Source: Excoecaria cochinchinensis
Lineage: Eukaryota; Streptophyta; Magnoliopsida; Malpighiales; Euphorbiaceae
Length of the DNA: 64,000 nt
Assembly: GCA_947683425.1 (NCBI GenBank)
Contig: CANTUQ010000081.1
Location: 9,978,501 to 10,042,500 of the forward strand
Direction: 5' to 3'
A program made the position numbers and the translations under genes. Of the stretch, positions 1 to 9,911 are shown piece by piece; within the stretch, counting starts at the first letter, position 1; each line of letters begins with the position of its first letter. The notes beneath the pieces were generated by a model, which was given only the letters and a program-made list of their open reading frames with translations, did not search any database and was not told where the DNA came from.

Positions 1-166
1 AATATATAATAGAGGGACCCCGTGGGACTACCCCTATGATACAGACAACAGAAATACAGATCAATACTATATTAAAACAGAATAATACACATAATAGGAC
101 AATCATTGGGCTATAATAAGTGAGACATCATGCTCACACCCGCGGTCTTATGTCCCTATGGCTACC
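1..166 (-). mobile_element. Fragment W of an AT-rich LTR (left piece)
   Basis: On the minus strand this matches, in order and spacing, the conserved middle of the AT-rich LTRs seen at 12590-12850, 19600-19800 and 24880-25070. It ends in the shared block reading CCCTATGGCTA. It contains the inverted pair GTGAG/CTCAC at 120-137. It is separated from its continuation at 3061 by the solo LTR 167-3055. No coding sequence is present. Confidence 0.6.
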
Positions 167-1397
167 TGTGACGCGCGTCGAACCTTGCAAAGGCCCTCAT
201 TGAGCCCGCTTTTAGTGCTCAATGGATTGGTTCGCGTCTTTTTTATCTTGGACATCATGAGTCATTTTGGATGCCTCCTTCCCAATAGAAAATTGGAAAG
301 GATCATCTAGCCTCACAACGCCTTTAGGCACCTTTGAGGTATTTTGAAGTCGCCACCCAATTTGCAAGAAATTGGAAAAGGTCTCTAACCTCTATTGGTC
401 TAAACCAGAGATGGTGTTCGAAACTTCACTCTTATTAATGACTTAAGTCTATGAATGAGTTTTTAAGAAATTAAAATTCCATCTGTCATCTCACGCGATT
501 GTGCATTGAATTTAAAGCGCATTTGTAAGCATATTGAAAGCGATAAATAAAGCAGTAAGTAAATAAATAAATTACGAATGAAAATTAGGACAGAACAATC
601 CCCCAAAAATAAATTACAAAACAAAGAAATGGGATAAAACAATCCCCCAAAATAAAATAAAATAAGAAATCATAAATAAATAAAATTCGCCCCAAAATTA
701 ATTGCAAGGGCCCCCAAAATGAACAAATAACACATACAAAATGATTAAAATGTATCATACATAAATCGGGTTATTTATTATATTTTAGGAATATTGGTTC
801 CTTTTTGTTAACTTTAAAAGAATAGAGAACTATTTTTTGGGTATTGATTGAGAAAACCAGGATGAGTGATCCCATTTTATGAAAGTTAGTTCTCCATTGT
901 GAAGGTGAGATTTTATTGGTTAAAATAGGACATTGGTCCATTTTATTAAGAAAAATTCCAAGTTATTAATTATTGTAAAAAAATGTGATTTTCTATAATA
1001 TGAACGAGTATAAAATACATTTTTACATACAACACATAAAAAATAATAATAATAAAAAGAACTACAACAATTAAAATACAAACCCTCAATTTGATGGTCT
1101 TTAATTCTTTGAACCTTCAACCCGTGCATAAATATGACTCACATAAATAAACAATTTTGAGGCAAATAAAACAAAAATAAAATGAAATGAAATGTTAGTA
1201 AAATAAACTAAATAATTAATGTAATATGAACAAATAAATTAATTGAATAAAATAATTAATTAAAATAATTAATAGATCAATCAAATAATAGCCAATTAAA
1301 CTAATCAGATATAAACACTTAATTAAATAGAAATAATTAAATATAAAACAATTGCATGCAAGAAATTGAAGAAAAGCAGAAGAATTGAATAGTGCAG

Positions 1398-1505
1398 AAA
1401 ACACAACTGTGTTTTCTTACGAAACACAGCTGTGTTTCCTCAGCAAGGCGTCGGGCAGTGTAGAAACATAGCTGTGTTTCTTACAGGACACGGCTGTGTT
1501 TCTGC
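1398..1505. repeat. Cluster of AAACACAGCTGTGTTT-type palindromes
   Basis: Four to five copies of a self-complementary word around CACAGCTGTG lie within about 110 bp, some with single changes, separated by 15-30 bp of unrelated sequence. They lie inside the solo LTR 167-3055. Confidence 0.7.
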
Positions 1506-1802
1506 TCTGTCACGTAAAAAACACCGTTCACCGGAAGAAAACACTGCTTTTAATTTTAAAAAGCTAAAATCCACAAATCCAAACCACATGGCATGCATTA
1601 CTAACGATAAAACAACTTAAATTAAATTCATACCAGTTTTAACAATCAAAGAACAGTAAACAGAAGGCAATAAACCACAAAATCAACAGCAGCAACCAAT
1701 GGATTGAATCAACCAAAACACAACAGGAGGAGAGTAATTGGGCCAGATTATATGCATTTACGTTTGGACGGTCGGGTAGGACAAGAAAAACAAGAAAAAA
1801 AC

Positions 1803-2060
1803 TGAAGGGGGAAAGGATCGGACATGCACGACTCGTGCATGCACTGCACGAGTCGTGCAATGCGTGCACGACTCTTGCACTCACTACATGGGTCGTCCAG
1901 TCCGATCGGGAATAGGGACAATCCAATGCAAAAGATAGGGCAAAAAATAGAGGGACAATCCGATTGAGAAACCAATAGTACGATCCGATCGGGAGGTCAT
2001 AATTTCAACAAAACAAGGACACGACTCGATCGGCAGGTCATGACTCGGACAAAGCAAAGA
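1803..2060. repeat. Palindrome array GCACGACTCGTGC / CGATCGG
   Basis: Repeated near-perfect palindromes such as GCACGACTCGTGC and GCACGAGTCGTGC are followed by CGATCGG-centred words. The same GCACGAGTCGTGC word recurs in a different LTR lineage at 17237-17445. Confidence 0.7.
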
Positions 2061-2754
2061 CACACTCAGACAACACAAAGAACAAGGATGAATAGAGTAA
2101 CCTCAACAAACCTGACAAATGCGTAGAACATGCATAATTAGAATAACAATCATGCCGATAAATCATAATAAATATTTAAAATTCATATCTGATGACAAAC
2201 AACAACAAAACGAATTATCACAATCAAACAACCAACTAAACAGAGTATGTACAACAAGAAGAAATAACAGGTAAAACCAAGCAGAAAAAGAAGAAAGAAG
2301 AAGAAACAAAAGAAAGAAAGAGGCAGCGATCCCAGTATTTACCCTCAAATATAGACGTTAGATTGTAAGATAAAGAAGCTCTTGTTTTCCTCTTTGCTTT
2401 TCAAAAAAAAGAAGTTAAAACAACCACTAAAAAACCTTCAATGGAAATTACGTTGAAGAAAAAGAACCAAAACGATGGACTTTCAAACGTTAAGAACTCA
2501 TTTCTTTTTCTCAAAACAAATCTCAGAATGTTTTCTTTTTTTTTTCGTTCCTTTCTTCCTCTCCAAGCTTTTCTCTCTGTTTTTTTCCTTTCTTTTTTGA
2601 GTTCGGCCTCCAATAATTCTTCTTCCCCTTTTTAGTTTCTTAACTTTTTCTTTTTATATCTCAGAGAAGGTTAGGTTGTTTCCCCACCAAATCAAACATA
2701 AACCCATGTTTTCAAACCAAATCCTCCCAAAAAAAAAATAGAGAAGGGACGTGC

Positions 2755-2905
2755 TGGAGCATAGGGCGCGTGAGGCAGGTGAGATTTTCATCTCACCTGT
2801 GAAATGGGTCTCACGTGGTGAGGCTGCATCTCACCAACGTGAGATGGGCCTCACAATGTGAGGCTTCATCTCACATGGGTGAGATGGGCCTCACCCCCTC
2901 AGGCC
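2755..2905. repeat. Tandem hairpin repeats GTGAG...CTCAC in Tat-type LTR
   Basis: About 35-bp units alternate GTGAGATGGGCCTCAC-like and GTGAGGCTGCATCTCAC-like words, so that each unit can fold on itself. The position, a few hundred bp inside the LTR start (minus strand), is the same as that of the GC-rich islands in the other Tat-type LTRs. Confidence 0.7.
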
Positions 2906-3060
2906 CCAAAAAACCCTTTTCCTGCATTTTTTTTTCAAACGAAAAGCATTTTCGAGTAAACCATCACTTCCATTTGTCTCTTTTGCCCTTGAACAGGCAT
3001 CATTTTTGTCATTGGATAACTTCAGTCTTGGCTGCCTCAGGATCCGGTGTCTATATTACC

Positions 3061-3211
3061 CATCATATCCTGAACTAGACTTGACTACCAGATTACTACA
3101 TAGAGTATCAAAATTCTACTTTTCACATTTTTAAGTTACTAGTCATACTTTTCATGGAATTTCATCATTCTATTCCATTCTTTTTCATACAATTCAATCA
3201 TCATACATGTG
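3061..3211 (-). mobile_element. Fragment W of an AT-rich LTR (right piece)
   Basis: Continues the alignment of 1-166 with the other AT-rich LTRs (block around ATATCCTGAACTAGA). It breaks off at 3212, where a plus-strand Tat-type LTR starts after ATGTG. Confidence 0.55.
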
Positions 3212-3403
3212 TGTAGACACCGGGTCCCAAGGCGATCCAAGATTAGGATTACCCGATGATAAAAATGATACTTGGTCACAGGAAAAGGTGTCGAAAATGA
3301 TGTTTTCCTTGTCGAGAATCTCCTTTTTTCCCAAAAATTATAATTCAAAAAAAAGTCTTTTTATTTTTATTTTTGTAGTTTCGGAGTTTTGGTGCCCGAA
3401 GAG

Positions 3404-3775
3404 CAACGCCTGCGTGCGTGCCAGCGCTGTACCACGAGCGAGGCCGCGAGGCGCCTGCTCGCATGCAGCCTTCAGGCTGTATGCTGCATGCACGGTACGC
3501 TGCCCCCAGGCCGCATACTGCGAGCCAGCGTGCGGTCCCCAGGCCGCATGCTGCGCATAGCAGCTTGCGACCTCCAGGCCGCATGCCGCATGCGCGACAT
3601 GCAGCCTCCCACAAGGAGGCCCATGCGGCCCCCACGCACGGTAGCGTGCAGTCTCCCATAAAGAGGCCGCAGCTCGTGTGCGGCCTCCCACAAAGAGGCC
3701 GCAGCTCGCGTGCGGCCTCCCACAAAGAGGCCGCAGCTCGCGTGCCTCGCATGCGGGCCTCTTTGCGAGCTTTCC
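3404..3775. repeat. GC-rich palindromic island with 32-bp tandem repeat
   Basis: A 370-bp GC-rich block in AT-rich surroundings. At about 3650-3760 three direct repeats of 32 bp are visible (the GAGGCCGCAGCTCG word at 3663, 3695 and 3727), each with GGCCTC...GAGGCC inverted pairs. Several overlapping frames are open here only because AT-rich stop codons are rare. Confidence 0.8.
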
Positions 3776-4383
3776 CTCCCCTATGCTATCACTTTCCACC
3801 TGCAAAATTGGTCAAAATTTAGGACTGAAAAGTTAGATTTCAGACTGTTTGTTTCATGTTTTCATGTTCTTTTTGAAAATCAGATTAAAAGGATGTTTTG
3901 TCTCTTTCCATTTTGGGAAGACAGGATAGGTAAAGTGAAGACTCTGTCTTCATTTTGACGGGGCTAGTTTTCAAGAAATAAAAAAGAAAAAGGTTTTCTC
4001 TCTAGGAAGAAAGGCGGACGAGGGAGCAAGGAAAATAGAGGATTTCAAGATTCAATTTTTTTCTTTCTTTCTCTCTAAAAAACAATTTATTCTTGATTTG
4101 GTTTGAGAAAGGAAAATTAATTTCCTTTGCTTGATCATCTCATCAAATTTATTTTCTTGAGTTTTTTTATTTGTTTAAAAAACTTAGATTTTCTTAATCT
4201 TTTTGCGTTTTCTACCACAAACTCGACAAGGAGGACGGATCAACATTTCTCCGATCTATAAATTCTGAGGGTAAATATTTTTGGATCCATTTTCACTATT
4301 TTATTTCGTTTCATTTTTAATTATTATTGTTAATATTTTTCCTATTGTTATTATTATTCGTATTATTCTTGTCACTGTGATCT

Positions 4384-4429
4384 TTGTTGTTGTTGTTATT
4401 ATTATTATTATTGTTATTATCCTGTCGCC

Positions 4430-4496
<67 letters not shown>

Positions 4497-4535
4497 TTAT
4501 CATTATTGTTGTTGTTGTTGTTGTTATTGTTGTTA

Positions 4536-4590
<55 letters not shown>

Positions 4591-4627
4591 GTTTTTGTTT
4601 ATTTTTGACTTTCCTCTTTTATTGTTG

Positions 4628-4703
<76 letters not shown>

Positions 4704-4731
4704 CATCATCATCATCATTATTATTTTTATG

Positions 4732-4790
<59 letters not shown>
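4384..4790. repeat. (TTA)n microsatellite with GTT/ATC interruptions
   Basis: About 400 bp of almost pure TTA/ATT trinucleotides with short GTT and ATC variants. It occupies the same LTR segment as the (TAA)n tract of the minus-strand LTR at 51838-52034. Confidence 0.95.
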
Positions 4791-4791
<1 letters not shown>

Positions 4792-5174
4792 TGTAACACC
4801 CCTTGACCCATACGTAGCATACCGTATGATAACATAGGCAGTATGCAACGATGAGTGAAGAATGCTACAGGCCAAAAACACACGAAAAATTAAAATAAAA
4901 GTAGAACTATGAAATTTTCTTCAATAAATAAACGTTCCCATAATACAAAAGACGATCTTATACTGGACATTACACGGTCTAACAAAATCTTATTAGATGC
5001 CAACCACTTAAGACTAAAACCATAATGAATTACATTACAACTAAAACCAATTAATACAACAATACTAAGGAATTACATTACAAAAGTTGACTATAACCTC
5101 TAGACAATAACTACTACGGATTTGTTGGCCAAACTGCTACTGATTGTCCTCGGCGACACGACTAACTCCAAACC

Positions 5175-5217
5175 TGCATGGATACACACCCATGCTAAGC
5201 ACAAAAGCTTAGTGGGG
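5175..5217 (-). other. Conserved double hairpin (CCCCACTAAGC module)
   Basis: The minus strand reads CCCCACTAAGC, then loop, GCTTAG, then CATGG, loop, CCATG, then CAGG. The second stem is CATGG/CCATG here but CACGG/CCGTG in the plus-strand Tekay LTRs, so pairing is kept while sequence changes. A further stem (GACGATCATT with AGTGGTCGTC, two G-U pairs) lies just beyond it at about 5228-5255. Confidence 0.75.
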
Positions 5218-5788
5218 AAAAACACGTAATATGGACGACCACTCACAATGATCGTCAGTCACAACACACAGTAGATATCAAAAATAAATCATTTGAATAT
5301 AAATACATAAAATTGATCATAGATGAAATATTTTACTCATAATCGTCCACATGGTCAAACAGAGTGACAATCTTAATTAATACATGCTTTTTATGTCTTA
5401 TTATTCATACTTCTCATGTCACACATATTATTATATTCATTTAATCACTTATTTCAAATCATTGCATTACTTTTGTGTCAATTACTCGTTTTTACAGTTC
5501 AAAGGAAATAACAAAATTGAAACTGAAAGGCATTCAACTGTGCTATCACATATTCACATAGTGATCCATACAAGATCCAAAAACACATATGTGCATGAAG
5601 TACTAGTTCAATCAACATATAAATCAGATCGACAATATGTCCATATGCATATCAAAAGCTTAATCACATACTTTCTTGCAAATCTCCGCATACACTTATC
5701 AATTCATAACTTATTATTTCACTCGTAAACTTTTGTTCAATTATTACCTGCTAAGTCAAAGAATGGATAAGCGAGTATGCGCATAAAT

Positions 5789-5997
5789 ACCCGAGGGTAT
5801 CAACAATTCTTTCATAACGTATGGATACCCGAAGGTATCAAAATCATTTCTTTCTTTTTATTTCAAAAATCATTTTCGCATGGCATCTTAAACAAGATCC
5901 AAGATAGAAGGATCGCGAGGATCCAATCGGAGACTTGATCAGGGTTCAGAACGCATACGTATGGCTGCAGCTAACTGAACTCTATAGGCATGCCTAT
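5789..5997 (-). other. Chain of conserved stem-loops in LTR
   Basis: Minus-strand order: ATAGGCATGCCTAT (5984-5997), GCTGCAGC (5964-5971), a decayed GACC..GGTC stem, GGATCCTCGCGATCC (5910-5924), a decayed GGATC..GATCC stem, GATACCTTCGGGTATC (5824-5839) and ATACCCTCGGGTAT (5789-5802). The less mutated sister copy is at 10906-11116. Confidence 0.75.
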
Positions 5998-6339
5998 CTA
6001 TCCATGACCCGACTAACGCAGGCTAAACACTTATTTGTTTCCTTTAATAATGTACATGTTATTTTAAATACTTTTTTAGAAGCACATATATTTATTGTAG
6101 TCGCATAATAATCATACGCATAATTCATTTATAACTAAAGTAATGGTTCATATAAATTACAACAAACCATAACCTTTTTATTTCAAACACATTATAATTT
6201 GATGCATGCTTAAAAATTCAATTCAACTATAGTATACATGGTATAACATATCCAAGTTTACACAACAGGTCACATGTAAATCATAAATAAAAACCCACGC
6301 CACAAAGCTCAACAACATACCTGCATAGCATAGGAAAGA

Positions 6340-6386
6340 GTCGCGCTCGCGACAGAGAACTAGATGGCCTCTGTCGCGCTCGCGAT
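6340..6386. repeat. Palindromes GTCGCGCTCGCGAC in LTR
   Basis: Two copies of a CGCTCGCGA-centred palindrome about 33 bp apart. The sister LTR (11459-11525) has one additional 18-bp palindrome unit at this place. Confidence 0.8.
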
Positions 6387-8758
6387 AGAGCCAACCTCAC
6401 ACGCCGCCAACCCTAACCAAAACTCAATAAGGCTAACAAACTTGATCACACTCATATCAATTCTCAATTAATACAATTTCACATATAAACTTATTTATTA
6501 TTATAATGTCCATAAATACTTTCATAAGGATTACTTTCCCCAATTTCATGCATTAAACTCAAGAACTTCAATACAAGTATCTTAAACTATTCAATTTATT
6601 AAGAATCATTCCATAATTAGACGGTCATATAAATACCATTTGAGAAATGAAAGGTTCGTTCAATTTCAGCTTATGACATGCTTAAAGCAATCATTTAATT
6701 CATTATTAATATCCCATACAAATTCTAACTATAAATAATTCTACTTGAGACTTGAATCATTAATGCTTCAACAAACTTTAACAAATCTGTGCATACATGC
6801 AGCATTTATTCTTAACAAATATCAAGGCATTACTAGAGCTCAATTGGTACATTATCTTTCATGTCCGAAATAGTTTCTATACTTTGGTTTGGACTTGGAA
6901 GAGTGTTCTAAACTTCCTATGTATCCGAAGAGTTTGGAATCCAAACCCCGAAATTCTACTAATTCAAAACGCAAGTTATAGAATTTCACTTCAAATCACC
7001 TAACATAATATAAATCCAGTCAATATTGAACATACTCGAAAATGTTCGACTCATTAAACTTTTAAGTAACTAAGTCAATATTCTTTTTTATAATGTCAAA
7101 CACTTGTATTCCTAAGTAATAGCCATTTATTTACTCATTTCTAAACTCTAAACATATGATGAATATGTCTCAAGAGGTTCCGAGGAAGTTCGAGTGTATT
7201 TCGGAAGGAAAAACATTACAAAATACACAACCTAGAGAAGAGTGAAGAGGGGCAAGGGTTCATACCAACCATAAGTCTCAAAATAAGAGAAAACACCTTC
7301 AATAAGTAGGTTCTGTCATGCTCGCAACAAGGGTCACGCTCGCGACAGAAGCCTCCGCCACTAGCTCTACGAAAACAGACTAAGATGACTGCTTCTTGCC
7401 CCCCGCTTGGTACCGCCTAAAACAACCTCTAAAACTCATGTTTAGCCAAAAATTTCTCTTAACAAATGTTTCTTAGGATGTTAAATTTCAAATGTAATAA
7501 ATTTCAGATCAATTGGACATCTAGAACTCTAGATATGAGCAACACAACCTACACTACTCCCGTGAACCCGTCTAAGTACAGAAACCCCAGTTTTTACCAT
7601 TTTCAAGGATCTTAAAGCCAGACTTATCTTCCGTTCATTCAGAGACAATTTTAGATATTTAAATTATCTTTCCAATTAAACTGGTCTCACACAATTTGGA
7701 CATCTATAACTCAACTTATAGCTAAAACAAGCACTAAAGGTCCAGTAAAATCTGGACAGAGTTTCCCCTGGAAACTCAACCTCACCAAAACTTAGCAAAC
7801 CCACACAACAAAAATAACACAAACAACCCAATTTGACAAATAAATATCAAAACATCAAAATATGAAATCATCCATACACACATATATACATACACCAAAA
7901 GTTAGATTTCCCAAACCTGATGGTTGCAATTCCTGCTCCCATACTCTTTCTATAGATTTATCCCTCCCATTTCCTCATCAAGAAAATACATAACATCACT
8001 TAGGGTTAATTAACCAAAGAGGTATTGCAGAAATTAAAAGTTTTAACTTACCCTTCCATCTCAAATCTCTCATTAAAAGCACTCGAGCTGCAATTTCCAT
8101 TACTCACATCTTGGGCTTGCAAGGAAAAGGGAGAGAGGCTGGCTTGAGATGAAGAAGAAGAGGAAGGGAAGAAGAGAAAGGGAGAACGTGAAGGAGGAGA
8201 GAGGGATGAGCAGAAATATGCTCTATCTCACATTCTCTCTCTCTTTAATTAGCCCAACCACCACCATCTTATCTCTAATGCCACATATCCTTTTCCTATT
8301 GGCCCTCACTAGATTTTTATATCCAAATTTCCCTTTTAGTCCACATCCACTCCTTTAATCTTACAATAACCTAATACATAAATATAATTCTTACATTGGC
8401 CCACAATTAAATCCTTACCCCCTTCAATTAAGTTCCAAATTAATACTTTACAATTTTGAAATTGGCCGCACTTACTGAAACTTTTGCATTAATACCAAAT
8501 TCGTCCTTTCAGCACACCTGACACCACAACTCACATACATTTGGCATATAACCAATCCATTCTCAAAATTTAGCCCTCATAGTTAACTATTCCATTCCAT
8601 TAAATCCGTATATACAAAATGACAAAATTATCCTTTTTCTTAATTCTAATCATATCCTTTCTCCTACTTAATCACTCTGACCATCAAATCATACAGTTTT
8701 GATCACAAAAATCCCTAGAAATATACAAATCCTTCTAGGGTACATTCGGGGTGTTACA

Positions 8759-8772
8759 ATTCTTCCCTCCTT
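8759..8772 (-). other. Polypurine tract of minus-strand Tekay-type element
   Basis: The minus strand reads AAGGAGGGAAGAAT directly before the 3' LTR start TGTAACACCCC. It is preceded by GAGGACCAAATTC, the word that also precedes the PPT at 58771. Confidence 0.75.
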
Positions 8773-9893
8773 AAAGAATTTGGTCCTCGAAATTCACAAA
8801 CATCTGATTTTTAACATATCGTATTCCTTGTCACTACCACACTTAGGCGTTAATATTCCACTATTAAATAACTTATACACTATACTCATAACTTATCTCT
8901 TCTTATACACTACATCCTTCACGTATCACATTTCTATATCTTTATAATGGGAAATATTCTTAAACAAGTTGAATTCGAACTCATCAGAACTATCTTACCA
9001 AATCAAGTAAACTTTATCTCAATAAGTCACTACTCCATTCCTAACACATATCACAATTATAATCACATCATTGGTTGGGATCAAGCATATGGACTTCTTA
9101 TTTAACATACTTACATATACATGCTGAGTCTTATCGCCATAATATCTGGTACCTCAAATTGCCAGCTACACTAATTATTATCCTTATTCAGTACATTACC
9201 TATTAACTCTCTTAGTTACCACTCCTTAACTTAGTCTGCAAAATAATCCTTTCATATGAGTTACTTTTTTTTTTTACTTTCTGTACTAATGGTAGCCTAC
9301 ACTTTACTTTTTCTCAACATCTCCACTAAATGATCCTGTACTCAAGGCACAGCCTGTCAGCCACTTTTAATTGAGTTAAATCAGAATGCTTATCACATAT
9401 GAATGAGGGATGTGAGTGAAATGTATGTATAATGATTTATATATGCAAAATGATGCAGATGCGATTTATGCAGTGGCAATATACTTTCCCATCCCCATGC
9501 TGATACATGCTTATGTTCAAATGATCTCAATTGAGATGGCTGACAGACGCACAGAGTGCCACCAATATTTCCAAATCAAAACCATTTACGTCCTTACTCT
9601 GCATTCCCTTAAAAATAGGAATTTCTTTTCAAAATTCCAACCATATTAGGAGAAACTCCTTAACAAGATCTCTTATAATACCACTAATGCACAGCTTTCA
9701 TATCTATCAACTATAAACAATCTAAAACAGACAGATTGCGATCCATCAGCTCTACACATTCTAACTTTACACCTAACTTGTTCAGAACTTGCAATTTCTC
9801 ACACCAATACAAAACGAGGACATCCGCTTTGGCCAACACAAAACTATACAGACACACTTCAACCTCCTAGTTGTCCAAAACCGACTAAACCTA
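8773..9893 (-). other. Non-coding interior of non-autonomous Tekay-type element
   Basis: About 1.1 kb between PPT and PBS with no gag, protease, RT, RNase H or integrase similarity in any frame. The longest frames are under 80 codons and look random. Confidence 0.7.
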
Positions 9894-9906
9894 TGCTCTG
9901 ATACCA
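9894..9906 (-). other. Primer binding site (TGGTATCAGAGCA)
   Basis: Minus-strand TGGTATCAGAGCA lies 5 bp inside the LTR boundary at 9911/9912. This is the word complementary to the 3' end of initiator tRNA-Met used by Tekay/Del chromoviruses. Identical words follow the LTRs at 58194 and 61991. Confidence 0.9.
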
Positions 9907-9911
9907 CTAAA

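Larger units (their letters stand above)
167..3055 (-). mobile_element. Solo LTR, Tat-type, minus strand
   Basis: On the plus strand it runs from TGTGACGCGCG to GGATCCGGTGTCTATA, i.e. on the minus strand from a decayed TGTAGACACCGGATCC start to CGCGCGTCACA. The flanks are CTACC (162-166) and TTACC (3056-3060), a 5-bp target duplication with one change. No internal region or second LTR adjoins it, so it is read as a solo LTR left by LTR-LTR recombination. Parts match the LTR pieces at 31182-31545, 49914-50068 and 50616-53113. A 1.2-kb block (about 1130-2340) has no counterpart in those copies. The small reading frames inside look non-coding. Confidence 0.85.
3212..4791 (+). mobile_element. Truncated Tat-type LTR, plus strand
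   Basis: Starts TGTAGACACCGGGTCCC, almost the same start as the LTRs at 31546 and 47507. It then keeps the family order: GC-rich island (about 3404-3775), pyrimidine/purine leader, GAGGGTAAATATTTTTGG block, then AT-rich tail. The tail has become a TTA microsatellite and is cut at 4792 by a Tekay-type insertion. The remainder, if kept, would lie after 12137, but the match there is weak. Confidence 0.7.
4792..8758 (-). repeat. 3' LTR (3967 bp) of minus-strand Tekay-type element
   Basis: On the plus strand it runs from TGTAACACCCCTTGACCC to TTCGGGGTGTTACA, with inverted terminal words TGTAACACCCC/GGGGTGTTACA. It holds (minus strand) the intron-like donor and CAGGTTTGGGA block (about 7908-8060), CGCTCGCGAC palindromes (6340-6386, 7314-7350), the hairpin chain (5789-5997) and the double hairpin (5175-5217). 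Confidence 0.9.

Noticed and set aside
3338..3822. Overlapping frames of 83-155 codons rich in Ala, Arg, Cys on both strands
   Set aside because: They arise from a GC-rich repeat island where stop codons are rare; all frames are open together and none has a domain. The same holds for 31602-32215, 47684-48183 and 52750-53285.
4281..4883. Reading frames of up to 171 codons rich in Leu, Tyr, Asn or Ile on both strands
   Set aside because: They are translations of the TTA/TAA microsatellite in different frames; no complex sequence is left.
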